Part shown: piece after piece, positions 26,664-40,360 of the stretch | How the letters are laid out: the number at the start of each line of letters is the position of its first letter | How positions within the stretch are numbered: the stretch's first letter is position 1 | NCBI GenBank assembly: GCA_902806565.1 | Contig: CADCXA010000031.1 | Coordinates: forward strand, 496,001-560,000 | Length of the DNA: 64,000 bases | Reading direction: 5' to 3' | From: Hypoxylon rubiginosum | Lineage: Eukaryota > Ascomycota > Sordariomycetes > Xylariales > Hypoxylaceae | Notes under the pieces: generated by a model | What the model saw: only the letters and a program-made list of their open reading frames with translations | Told to the model about the DNA's origin: nothing | The model's database searches: none | Translations under genes and position numbers: made by a program

Positions 26664-26863
26664 AGTTATTTAAATAAAAGTTATTTAAATAAAAAATGTT
26701 TTAAAGAAATGTTTTTAAATAAAAGATGTTTTAAAAAAAGGTTTTTAAATAAAAGATATTTTAATAAAAAGTGTTTTAAAAAAAGGTTTTTAAATAAAAA
26801 ATGTTTTAGTAAAAAATGTTTTAATAAAAAACATTTTAAAAAAAAAAAAAGGTGTTTTAAAAG
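26664..26863. repeat. Degenerate tandem array around a GTTTTAAATAAAA core
   Basis: Imperfect repeats of about 15 and 30 bases built from TGTTTTAA, AAAAGG and TTTTTAAATAAAA pieces. The G residues (ATGTTTT, AAGGTTT, AGTGTTT) are unusually regular for the surrounding sequence. Confidence 0.6.
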
Positions 26864-27799
26864 ATAATATTATAGATATTAACGTAAATATTAAAAAGAA
26901 TAAAAAAAGTTTAATTAAGTTATTTTTATATATTATTATATAAACATAAAAATGATATTTTATATTATTATTAAAATTAAATTTAGTTTAAAAAACCGTG
27001 TGAAAATTATATAAATAACCGATTATTAAAATATCGTAATTAATAAGGTTTTTTATAATAATATTACTAGGTATTTTTATAATATAATAAATAAATTTAT
27101 AAAAATAAATATTTTAAATACAATATTATAAACTATGAAAAAACCGTGGAATAATTTTTTTAATAAGCTAGGTATATAAATTTATAAAGTTATATCTTTT
27201 AAAAATAAAAAAAATATTAAAGTTATTTATTATTATTATATTATATAAATTAGTTTTAAATTATTATATTTTTAAATATATTATATATTTATTATTATTT
27301 ATATATTTTTATGGTATTAATTTTTTTTTATTTTTACCGATAATATAAAAATTAAAATAAAACATTTAAATTTAAATATAATTAAAATAAATATAATTGT
27401 ATTTTAATAGTATATTTATAAACTTTTAGTAGATTTTTATCTTTGTTTTTATTATAATTTATTTTTTTTTAAAAACTATATTAATTTTATTTAAAATAAA
27501 AGTTATTTTTTTAAGTTTATAAAAATTTTATATACGTTAAAAATATCTTAATAACTAGTTAATAAATTTTATTTAATATGTAAATTTAATTATATTAATA
27601 ATAAATAAGTTTTTTTATAGTTTAATACTTAATAAAATAATAAGATTAAATAACTTTAAAAATATAAAATAAATAATTTAATAATTTTTATAAAATTTCT
27701 TATAAATTTATTTATATAATATTTTAATTTTAAAAAAGTTATATAGTTTAGGTTTTATATAATATAAAACGTTTCGCCGGTATTTAATTATAGTTATAT

Positions 27800-27936
27800 A
27801 AAGGAAAAGTTTAAAAGTTAAAAAGATAAAAAGAGAAAAAAGGTTATTAAAAAAAAAAAAAGAGAGAACTTAAAAGGAGAAAAAAAGAAAAAAAGAAAAA
27901 ACTTAAAAAAAGTTAAAAATATAATAAAAAAAAGGG
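27800..27936. repeat. Purine-rich tract
   Basis: A run made almost wholly of A and G on the plus strand (AAAAGGAGAAAAAAAG-type sequence), with few pyrimidines. It is G-richer than its surroundings and fully strand-asymmetric. Confidence 0.6.
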
Positions 27937-30900
27937 TAAAATGTTTAATAAAAAGCGATAATATAATTTAAGTATATAATTAATTTTCTTTTTTTAAATA
28001 AGTAGCTAAAAAAAAATTTATTTTTATTTTGTTTATTAATTAAACTGGTTAAATTTTACTTTAAAATTTATTTAAATAATAACAATGTTATTTATTGTTA
28101 TTTATATTTAATTATATTAAAAGTTATTTTTTTTTTAATAAACTATATATTATAAATATAAATAATATAAATATATATTATATATATATTTTATTTATAT
28201 TAATATAAATAAGTTTAAATTATAAGTTAAATATAATATATTTTATATTTTTTAAAACTATTTTTTTAACTTATAAAACATTGGTTTATTAATTAGTAGA
28301 TACCTGCGTTATAATAATAAAATAAAAAATATAAGGGAAGATTATTATTTTTTTAGCTTAAAAAATAAGTAACCTTTTTTTATTTTTAGTTATAAAGTTT
28401 TTTATTTTAAATATATAATTTATAATATATTTTAAAATAATTCGATATTATATTTATATATTTAACGTTATATAGTTACTAAAAACTTTAATCGAAATAT
28501 AATAAAACTTATTATAAAATAAAAATTAAAACTAGTTAAAATAATATATTATATAAAAAATAAAAAACTTTTATTTAATATTAAATATAAAACGCTTTAT
28601 ATTTTAAATATTTAATCGTAGTATTTTATATATATTTAGTTTTATAATTATATAGTTAAATATTAAAAATATTATTAATAATAAAAAAATTACTAGATAA
28701 ATAAACTTGGTTTTAAATAATTATATATATAAATAAATAAATTAATATATATTAATATTAAATATTATATAATATTTTAATAATTTTATAAAAAGATATA
28801 TAAGTATATTAAACTTTTAACTTAATATAAAAAACGCCTAGTAAATATTTAAATATTTATATAACTAGTTAAAATATAATTAATTAAAATAAATTTAGTG
28901 AGATATTATTTTTTATACTTTTAAATTTATTATTTTTTTTATATTTATATTTTTAATATATCTTAAAATATTATAATAAAAGTAAGCTTGGTTTATATAT
29001 TTAATTATAAAAAATAAACTACTAGGTGTTTTAAATCTTTTATAATATTAAAAATATAATATAAACTTGATTTTTTTTTTTTATAATAACTTATAAAAAT
29101 GTTTTATAACGTTTTTTTTATATTTTTATTTTATTTAAAATAGGCGAAGTATTTTATTAAATACGTTGAGCTTTTTAAATTTACAGTTAAATAATATTAC
29201 TATAAAATAATAATATATCCTTGTTATAATAAAATAAAAATATTATTTATTATATAAAAAAAGTTTTTATAGTTTTTTATTTTTTTAGTTACATTGTTAT
29301 TATATGTTTATTATATTAAAATAAAGTTAATAAATAAGTGTTATTTTAAATTAGTAAAAGAAAACCGATATGTTTTTTATAAAATTAAGTAAATAAAATT
29401 ACATTTAAAAAATGTTAAATTTAATGTTATAAATAAGTAATTATTAATAATAATATATATTAAATATAATAAGAATATATTATTTATTGTTTTATAATTA
29501 AATAAAAGGTTAATAAATTTAAGGTTTTTATATATTTTATATTTTTTTAAAGATATTATATATTATAATCTTTTTAATAATTAAAAAAAATAAGTATTAT
29601 TATTTTTTTATATATTTTATATAAACTGTTATTAAAAAACTTAATATATTAAAAAATTACTAATATATTAAGTATAATATTTATCGTATTTTAAAAAGAA
29701 AATATAATAAATAATAAGGTATTTTACTTTTTTAAAAAGTTTTTAATTTTATTTATAATTAAGATATGTAACTATATATATAACTACCAATTAATCGATT
29801 ATTTACTTAGTTTAAATATATATATAACGTTTTATATAAATATTTAAATATTTATTAATAACTAAAAATAATAACGTGTTTAAGCGACGGTAAAATATTA
29901 AGCTACGATTTTTTATTATATTAAATATATATTTATTAAGTTTAATAAGATATTAAGAAAATAAAAATAATTTAAAATATATAAATAAGTTAAAAAAAAT
30001 CATTTAAATAAGTAATATAAAACTATAATAATTTCTTGTTTTATTAAATATATACTGAACTTAGTAAAATATTAAAATATTAAAAACTAGAAATAATTTA
30101 AAGTTTATTAAAAGAAAAAAAAATTAAGTTTTTAATAATAAAATATATTATTTAAGTTACTTTTAAAAGGTTTATAATAGTTATAATTATAAGTGATATT
30201 TTATTAATTAATTATTTATAAAAAAGAATATAATTATAGTAAAACTATATAAAAATAATAAAATAAAAATAAAACTTTAATATAAATGTTTTATATATAA
30301 ATTTAAGTTTTATATATTTTATATATATTATATTTTATATAATTAACCATAATTTGGTTTATTTTAAGAATTATTAATAATTTTAATAATATATTTTATA
30401 ATAAGTTCTTTAAATATTTAAATAAATATATTATAAAAAAAGTATAAAAAGTAAAATTTTTTATTAAAAAGAAAATTAGGTTTTATGTTAATTATTTATA
30501 TAATAAAATTTAAAAGATTAAAAAAAAATCGCGTTTATATTTAATTAATTTATAATTAGTTAATAAAAATAGTTTTTATAAAAATAAAAAAGCTAGTTAT
30601 TATTAGTTAAAATCATAAAAATAAAAAATATATAATAAATTAATATTTTTATATTATTTTTTATTTAAATACCTAATAATATAAATAAATAAAATAAAAA
30701 CCTTAAAATATTTTAATGTTAAAATAAAAATAATAATTAATTAATTATAAGATATATTAAATAATATAATAATAAAATTAAACTTTATTTATATTATAAA
30801 AATCTTTTATTATATTTAAAAAAAAAAACTTATTATTATAAATAAATACTTTTTAGTTTTTTATTACGTTTAATTTTTTATTATAATTATTTTTACCTGG

Positions 30901-33900
30901 AAATATAAATACCTTAAAAACCTATATAATAATAAATTATTTATTGTAGCTTTAAATATATTTAAATATTTTACACTAAAATATAATTATAAAAAATTTC
31001 TTTTATATAATAAACCGGTAATAATTAAACTTTATATTTTAATATATAATAAAACAATGTTTTATATAAATTAATAAGCGGTAAAAATACTTTATATAAG
31101 TTATATTATAATTTAATATATTAAAAGCTAAATCTTTTATATTTTTAAAAATATACTAAAAATAAAAATAGTAAAAATAATTTTTTATTTTATTTAACTA
31201 AAAGTTAAATAATAAATAAATTTTATTAAACTAATTAAACATTTTATCCTAATTTTTTATTATTTTAATAAAAGAAACTAAATAAAAAATAATATATTTA
31301 AAGTTTTTTAAAACTTACTTATTTTTTTATAAAAATTTATTAAAATATTATAATTATTATTTTAAGTTAGTTATTTTTTTAATAAAATCTTTTAATATTA
31401 ATTAATTTATAAATATAAGAAATATTTTTATATTATATTAAAAAGTTTAAAATATAAAAATAAATGTTAATAAATTTATATTAAAACTATTAAAATCTTT
31501 AAATAAATTAGCTGTAATTAATTTTAATTACTTATTAACTATATTTTATTTTACTTTATTTAACAATTTATATTTATTAATATTTATAATAAAAGCCGGT
31601 GCTTTTAAATTTATTTAAATAATAAATATTATATTAAATAAAAACAAATAATTATAATTAAAAAACTTGTTTATTATTATTTAAAAACCAAGTTTATTAT
31701 AAAAAAATAAAGCAACTAAAAAAATAAAGTTTATAAAAAATATAATAATAAATTAATATAAATAGAAAATAATAAAAAATAAAAGAATAAAAAGTTTTAT
31801 TAAAAAAAATACTTTTATTTTTATAAAAAAAACAAATTCGGTATATAAATATTTAATTATTTAATAATAGTATTATTATAATAATATTAAAAGATATTAT
31901 TAAAATTATAAAGCTAGTTACATAATAAAAAAATAATTTTATTATTATATAAAAAGCTATAAACCTAAAAAAATAAAATACTAAATAATAAAAAATTAGG
32001 ATAAAAAAACTAACAAATTAAAAAACTTATTTTATCTTTTATATTATTTTTTTTTTCGTATTATAAACTAATTAAAACTTTGGTAAATAATATATAAATA
32101 ATTTATTATAAAAAATATATTATTATATATATTTTATTTTATTAAAACTTAATACCAGTTTCTAATAATATTAACTATAAAATAAATTAAAGTATAAAAA
32201 AAAAAGAAAAGTGTAAATAAAATTAACAAACGTTTATTTTAATATTTATATATAGGTTATTTTATATTTCTAGTATTTTATAACTTTATTATTAAACAGC
32301 TAATAATAAATAAAAAGTGTAAAACCAATAAGTTAAAAATAAAAAAAATAAAATTAATTAAATAAAATTAAATAAAATAAAATAAAATCTTAATAAATTT
32401 AATAGCTTTTAACATATCTAAATAAGTTATAAAAATTAAACATTTTATTATTTTATAAAATATTATATATTTAAATAAGTAGCCTTAAATTAATAAAATT
32501 AAAATATATTATTATATTAATATTAATAATTAATATTAATGTTTAAAATATTAAAAAATATATTTAATAAAATATAAAATAAATAAATAATATTAACTTT
32601 TATTTTATAATTTTACTGTTAATATAAAAAAGTTATAATAAACTAATAATATTTGTTTTTTTTTTTAATAATAAAGTTTAAAATTACTTCTTATAATATA
32701 AAAAGCTATAAACTTAAAAAACTATTAAATTATTTTAACTATAAAATCTATGTAACTTTTAAGTTTTAAAAGTAATTAATAAATTATAATTTAATTTAAA
32801 TAATAAAAGCTACGGTTTTTATATATATAATTTATATAACCTTTTTATTATTATTTTATATTAAGTTTATTTAATAAAAGCTTTTTTATAAACTATTTTA
32901 ATATATATATTTTCTTTTTATTTTTTTATTATAATAACTAATAATAAAAACTAACGGTAAATTACTTATATATTTAAAAAACTAAATTAAAATATTATAA
33001 AACTAATTATATAATAAAAAAATAATTACGTTATTACACGAAAAGTTATAAACTTAAAAAACTATTAAATTAAATATATATATATAAAATAAAATTAAAA
33101 TAAAAAGATTTATATATTAAAACTTAGTTTTTAAATTTTTTTTTTTTTTTATATTTATAAGTTAATAACTTTTATTTAAACTTTTTAACTTTTATTTTAA
33201 CTATAAAAATCTTGGGACTTTTATTTAAACCTTAAAAATAACTAATAAGTTTATAATTTTACTTAAATAATAAAAGTTAAAATTTTAATATAAAAACCTT
33301 AAAAAAATATAAAAAGTTAAATATTATATATATTTTATACTTATTATATATAAATTTTTAATTAAAAACTTTTTTTATTTTAATAACAAAACATTAACTA
33401 AGTTTAAAACCATAAAAAATATAATAATAAATTATTTTTTAAAACATTAAAGGTTTAACTTTATAAAAAAAAAGTTTTAAATTATTTAAAATTAAAATTA
33501 AATATAAACATATATTATAAAATTATATTTTTTATTATAAAAATATTAAAACTTTTTAATAATATAGTTTTATTTTTATATATACCTAAAAAATAAATAC
33601 TATTATATATTAAAATAATATTATTAGTAAAAGTTAAATAAAAATTTATTATATTATTATTTATTATTTAATATTAATTATAATAATAATTTTTAATTAT
33701 ATTATATTTAATGTTAAAAAATATAAATAAACTAGATTCTAATTAATTAAAATAAAAATAATAAAACTTTAAATATTATAACGTGATATTATTTAATTTA
33801 ATTAATTTAAAAATAACGTGTAAAAATAACTTTAATTTTACGTAAAAAAACTTGTTTTTTAAAGCTTATAAACTAGTTAATATTAATAATAAATTATTTT

Positions 33901-33915
33901 TTTTTATTTTTTTTA

Positions 33916-33917
<2 letters not shown>

Positions 33918-33947
<30 letters not shown>
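33918..33947. repeat. (ATT)n microsatellite
   Basis: About ten uninterrupted ATT triplets, followed by a slightly C-richer patch (CACACTTATT, ATCACCG). Confidence 0.7.
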
Positions 33948-34185
33948 TTTATTTTTACCACACTTATTATTATCACCGTTTTTAACTCTTTTATTATCCA
34001 CTTTTTTATTTATTATTAATAATAAACTTAAAATAATATTATAAAAAAATAAATTAATTATATTAAATATTAATAAACTTAATAAAATATTTAAACCATA
34101 ATAAATAATAAAATCTTTTTAACTAGGTTTAAAAACTTTAATTTAATAAAAAAAGGGCGAGGGGGAACTATATAATGTTAAAATA

Positions 34186-34440
34186 AAAACTTTACGTTTT
34201 TAGTTACATAATATTAAAATAAAAACTATATGTTTTTAACCTTTAATTTTTACTAATATCTTATATTATTATTTGTTTTTTTTTAATGGTAATTTATATT
34301 ATAATTTTTTTTTAACTTTTATTAATATCTTATATTATTATTTGCTTTTTTTTTTATTAATATTTTATATTATTACTTTTATTTAATTTTTACTAGTATT
34401 TTATATTTATTATCCTTGTTTTTATTTTTTATATTATAAT
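34186..34440. repeat. Degenerate repeat of a TACTAATATCTTATATTATT-type segment
   Basis: Three to four imperfect copies of a segment with core CTAATATCTTATATTATTA, separated by T-runs, at about 34,251, 34,319 and 34,358, with a weaker one near 34,390. Copies differ by C to T and by loss or gain of T-runs. Confidence 0.5.
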
Positions 34441-37400
34441 AATTTTTATATTTTATATTAAGATTAAATAAATACTTTAAAATTATAATTATTTTTTTAT
34501 ATATAATATAAATTAAATAATATTATATACTGTTTTTAATAAAAATTTTAATATTAAAAAAAGTTTTATAAATTATATGAATATTTTTAATTGTATTTAT
34601 TATAACGTTTATATTAATAAAAGTTTTATTATTAAGTAATTTAAAAAGTTATAAAAGGTATAATATTTTAAGTTTTATATTATAAATATATTTTTTTTTA
34701 ATAATTTTATATTATTAATTTAATATATTAATAATTTTTTTATTTAATAAATAAATTTAATAAGTTTTAATATATTTGTAAAAATTAATTATATAAATTA
34801 ATATTTAAATAATATTATTTTAGTTAATAATTTATTAAGTTATTAATATTTTAATTTAAAAAAAATAATATTTTTTAATTATTAAATTATTTAATAGTTT
34901 AATTTTTAATAATATTTTATAAATAACATTAAAATTATATATTATTTATATAAATTTATTAATTTATCATATTTAAAATACAACGATTAATATAATTAGT
35001 GATAATATAGTAGGAATTTATAACATTAAAACCGATAAAATTTAAAATATAAAACATTTAAAAAAGTGTTACCATAATATTTACGTTAATTATTCCGTTT
35101 TTATAGTTTGGTTTAAATTTAAATGTTTATTATTATTAATAATAATAAATTCCCCGAAATTATAACCTATAAAATAAAATAAAATAAAATATAATAAAAA
35201 AATATATTTAATTTTATAAAATTAATAAAATTAAATAAACCACTTAACTATAAAATAATAAAAAATGTTATAAGTTTAAAAATTAAAATAAATATTAGTT
35301 ATATTAATATAAAAATAAAAAAAAATAAGAAGAAAAATAAAAAAAAAACTTAAAGGAAAAAAATTATAATAAGAAATAAAAAAAAACATATTATATTTAA
35401 ATATATAAAATTTTACTTAAACATTAAACAATTAATAAATGTAATATAATATAAATAAAATAAAATAAACTTAATTAAATAAATTTATTAATTTTTTATA
35501 AGGTAATTTAAATAAGAATTTATTATATAAGATTATAATTAATATTTTTAAATATTTAAAATAATTAATAAATAAAAAGTATTTAAATATAAGTTACGTT
35601 CCCGTTTATTATATAAACCTTAGATTTATTATATCTTGAAATTTTATTATAAAAACTAAAAAAATATAAAAAAAAAAAAAAGGGGATAAATATAAAAAAA
35701 AAATAAAAATAAAATATAATAAAAATATAGCTTTATATTAATTTATTTTCCTTTTAATTTTAAGTACCTACTTATTTACTTAGGTATATAGTTTTACTAA
35801 AAAGCATTGTAATTATTTAGTTTTAAAAAATAACTTTAAAAATATATATAATATATTTAAAATAAAAAAATAAAAATTATTTTTTTTAAAATTTAAAATT
35901 TAAAGCTTTTTATATATTTAAATATCATTTATTTTTTTATATTAGCTACGTTTATATTATATAAAAATATTTTTACTTTTTAATAATATATTAATTTTAA
36001 AAGGTAAAAAAGGTTTGAAAATAATATCTAGATTTAAAAAATACCCACCTTTTTTATAATGTAACTTAAAAATACCTAAGTATTATATTATAAAATTTTA
36101 ATTATATAAACGGAAATATTTAAATTTTTAATTAAATAATTTAAATACTTTTTATTTATTTATTTTTTAATAATTTTAAAAAAGTATTAATAATTTTATA
36201 AATATTATTTTATATTTTATAATTAATTATTATAATAAGTTATTTTATTATTAGTTATTATAATAAATATTTTTAATTTTAATAATAAGTTTAAAATTAT
36301 TTACCCTTATTTTATTTTTTTAAAATAAAAAATAAATATAATTATTTAAGATAATTAATTTTTATTATTTTAATTATTTTAATATTTTTTTAATTTTTAT
36401 AATTTATATTTCTAATAATAAAAATATATATTATAATTTTATTTATTATATTTATTATATTATAGTAAGAAATATATAAAATAATAATAAAAAATAAATA
36501 AATAATGTTAATATATTTTATTTTTCGTTTTTTTTTAATTTAGTTAACCGTATTTTGATTTTAATTAATAATATTTTATATAAAAATAAATATTAGTTTT
36601 AAGTTTTTTAATATATAAATAATATAAAAGTCGGTATAATTAATAAAACTTTAAACTATATTATTTTTATTTATATTATTTTTAACTTTAATATTTTTAA
36701 TTTTAATCGTTATAATAAACTATTATATTTAATCGTGCCTTTATTTAAATATTAAAACTTTTTTAAAATAATATTTAAGTTTTAAAAATAATTATAATTT
36801 TTCTTAGTTAATAATAATAAAGTTTTAAATATATTATTAATTTAATATATTTAAAATATTTAAATAATATTATATAATTATTTTTTTTATTATTAAAATC
36901 TATTTATATAATAAATTTCCCTTGGTAAAAACAATTTAATTATTTATATAAATATGTTAATAAATTATAAAATAATTATTATTTATAATAAAGTTTATTA
37001 TATTATAAATATTATTTAAAATATAAAATAAACTTATATTATTTTATAAATTACCAATTAATAATTTAATATAAACCATATAAAAGTTTATTAAAAAAGA
37101 GCTTTTAAAAAATAAAAATAATAATATAATTAATGATTTTTCCAATCTTATTTATATTTAAAAAAACTTATATTATATTATTAATTATAATTATTTTATT
37201 TTCTTTTTTTAATTATTTTTTAGTAATTTTATTATATATGGTTTATTTTATTATTCCTTTTATAATAATAATAAAAGTTTTAATATTATTCTTAAACTTT
37301 ATTATTTATTTTATAAAAAACCATGTTTTTTATTTTTTAAGGTTTTTTTATAGTTTATATTTACTTGTTTCATATAATTTGTTTTTAGTTTAAAGAATAT

Positions 37401-38420
37401 ACTAATTATAAAATAAAAGAAAAAAAAAATATATTTTTATATTATTTAAACTGTTTTAAATATAAATTATTATATTTATATTAATAAATTACCTTTTAAA
37501 AAATATTATAAAAAATAAAAAACTAATTTAAATACCAGTTTTACTAAACGTCCTCGTATTAAAAAAAACTAAGTTAAAAGTACTTGTAATTTTATTAAGT
37601 TAAAAAACACTATTAAATTATTATATAGTTTTAATATTAATTTAAATGTTATTTTTTATATTAATTTTAATATAAATATATTAAATGTTATTTTTATTAA
37701 TTTTATTTATTATTAATTTATTATTAATTATTATAATAATAACTAATATAATATTAGTAATTTTAATATATATAAAAACAACTATTTAAGAAAACGTTTT
37801 TAATTAATATTAAATAAAAATAAAAATAATGTTAAAATTAAATTTTTATTTTATTATAAGCAGTTAATCTTTTTATTAAATAATAATATAAAACTGTTTA
37901 TATTTATATTTTAAACTTATAATATAAGTTATTATATTTTTTTATTATAACGTTAATTAAACTTTTTTTTAATAATTAATTTTAAGTTTATATTATTTAT
38001 ATTTTATTTAATTAATAATATAAAAAATAGTAACTTTAATATTATAATTTATAATAATAATAATGTTTTAATTATAATTATATTAAAACTAACTAAATAT
38101 TTTAATAAAGGTTTAGTTTAGTTATTAAAAGAACTTTTTATTAAAAATAATAATTAAATAATTTTAATTAGTTTTTTTTTTTTTTTTTTTAATATAAATT
38201 ATATTTTAAATTAGTTTAACTATAAGTTTAAAACTAAGTAATATTAAATAAACTTGTTTTTATTTTTTTTGTTTTATATAATATTATATAATTATTTTTT
38301 TGTTTATTAATATAAGTTTTTATAATAAAAACTTTTTAGTTTTTTTTAAAATATATTAATATTTAATTTTTTTTTTTATTTTTTTTAATAATACGGATTT
38401 ATATTATTTATAGCTTAAAG

Positions 38421-38486
38421 TTTAATTATAATTTAATTATAACTTAACTATAATTTAATAACGGTTTTATAATAATTTAACATTAA
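38421..38486. repeat. 11-base tandem array (six units)
   Basis: Six consecutive 11-mers close to TTTAATTATAA: two exact copies, then CTTAACTATAA, TTTAATAACGG, TTTTATAATAA and TTTAACATTAA. The register is kept throughout although the units diverge. Confidence 0.7.
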
Positions 38487-40321
38487 TATTAAAATAAGTT
38501 ATATTTATATTATAAATAATATATAAACTTAATAAAAAATTATATATTATTAATTTTTTAATTTATATATATATAATTTTAAATTTTAATAATATTTATT
38601 TATTAGTTAAATAATTTAACTATATAAATATAAATAAAATAAAAAGTTTTTATTAATATTAATATTATAATTAATAAGTAACCTTTTTTTTTTAATTATT
38701 ATAATAATGTTTTTTCTAAATAATTATAAAATAATATAACCGAGGTTATATTTAAATTTATTTAGGTATAAATATTTTAATATTTTACGTATTTAATATA
38801 TTAAATATTAAATTGTAATTTTATAGGTAATATATTTAGTTAAATACGTTATATCCTTAGTTTTAAAAATAATAATAATATATATACTTCGTAAGTTTTT
38901 ATATAATATTAACTTTTTTTTTATATTTTATAATTTATATATATTATATTATATGTTTTTTTATATATTATTTATATATAAAAAATAAGCCCGAGAGAAA
39001 TTTATATAAAATATAAAAAACAAATAAAAGATAATTAAAATATATTTAATTAAATAAAGTTTTATATTTTAATTAAATAATTAATAAACACTTTTTTTAT
39101 ATTAATTATTTTTATTTTTATATTTTAATTTAACTTTTTGTTAAATTTATTTTATTATAAGTTTTATAGATTTTAACTTATTTTAATTTTTATAATATAA
39201 ACATTTAAATATTTTAAACATATTTTATAAATAAATAAATTAATTTTATATTAAAAATTTATTTTTTATTTTAATTAACTGAAAATATTTATTAATAAAA
39301 CGTAAATATAAGTTTTATATATTATTATAAAAATATAATAATCTTAAAACTTTTAGAATTTTATTATATTAATTATTTTATTTTAATAATTTATATTAAT
39401 ATTTAATTTAACTATATATTTTTATATATTATTTTTAAAAAAATGTTAATAATATATTTTTTATTTATTAATATATTATAATGAAAGTAGTTTATTATAT
39501 TAAAACAATTTATTTTAACTGTAAGTTTAAAACTAAAGGTATAAAAGATTTAATTTATTTGCTTTAAAAAAAATAAAAATATTAAAATAACACTATAAAA
39601 TTTTTCTACGGATTATATAATTATAATTATAAAAAATATATATAAATTTTTTTTAATTATATACGTTTTATTTATAAGAACTTTTACTTTAAAAAATTTC
39701 CTTTATTATTATATAAAATTTAATAGGAATTATTTATTTATTATAATAAATTTTACATATTTAAATATATAAATATTAAATTTTTAAAACTTTTTAATAA
39801 TATTATAAATAATAATAAAATAAAAAAATAAACTAAATAATAAAACTAAGTAATAAAACTAAATAATAAAAAGAATATAAACAAAAAATATAAATTTTAA
39901 ATTAAAATAATAGTTTTTATAATATAAGTTTAATTTAAAAAAAATAAACTATTAAAATAAATAATTTAATTATTATCTTTTTTACCTTTTTATAGTTTTT
40001 TTTAAAACTTATATTTATTATTTTTACTATAATAAGTAACTTAAAATATTTTAATTATTTTATTATTTTTTATATTACTATTAAATAATTTAAAAGATAT
40101 TATTTAGTTTATTTTATATATATTAGTTTTTAAAAAAATTCATTAAATTTAACTTTTTTAATATTATAAAAATACTTTTATATTACTTATAAATATTATT
40201 ATTATAAATATAAGAATTTATTTCTTTTTAAATATAATTAACACATTTATTTTTACATTATTTTTTAAAGTTAATATACTTAAAAAATAATTATATAATA
40301 AAAATAAAAAAGTCTAAGTTT

Positions 40322-40360
40322 ACCACCTTTCCTCCCACCCCCCCCCCCCCCCCCACCACA
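40322..40360. repeat. C-rich tract with a run of 17 C
   Basis: A C17 run at 40,338-40,354 is flanked by CCACCTTTCCTCCCA and ACCACA, with no G in the whole tract, in the middle of sequence that is otherwise almost pure A/T. CpC is the least favoured RIP context, which may explain survival. Confidence 0.9.

Noticed and set aside
37133..37393. 86-residue open frame in the AT-rich block (Phe/Ile/Leu/Tyr only)
   Set aside because: It is what A/T-only sequence encodes by chance: low complexity, no family features, and nothing comparable around it.
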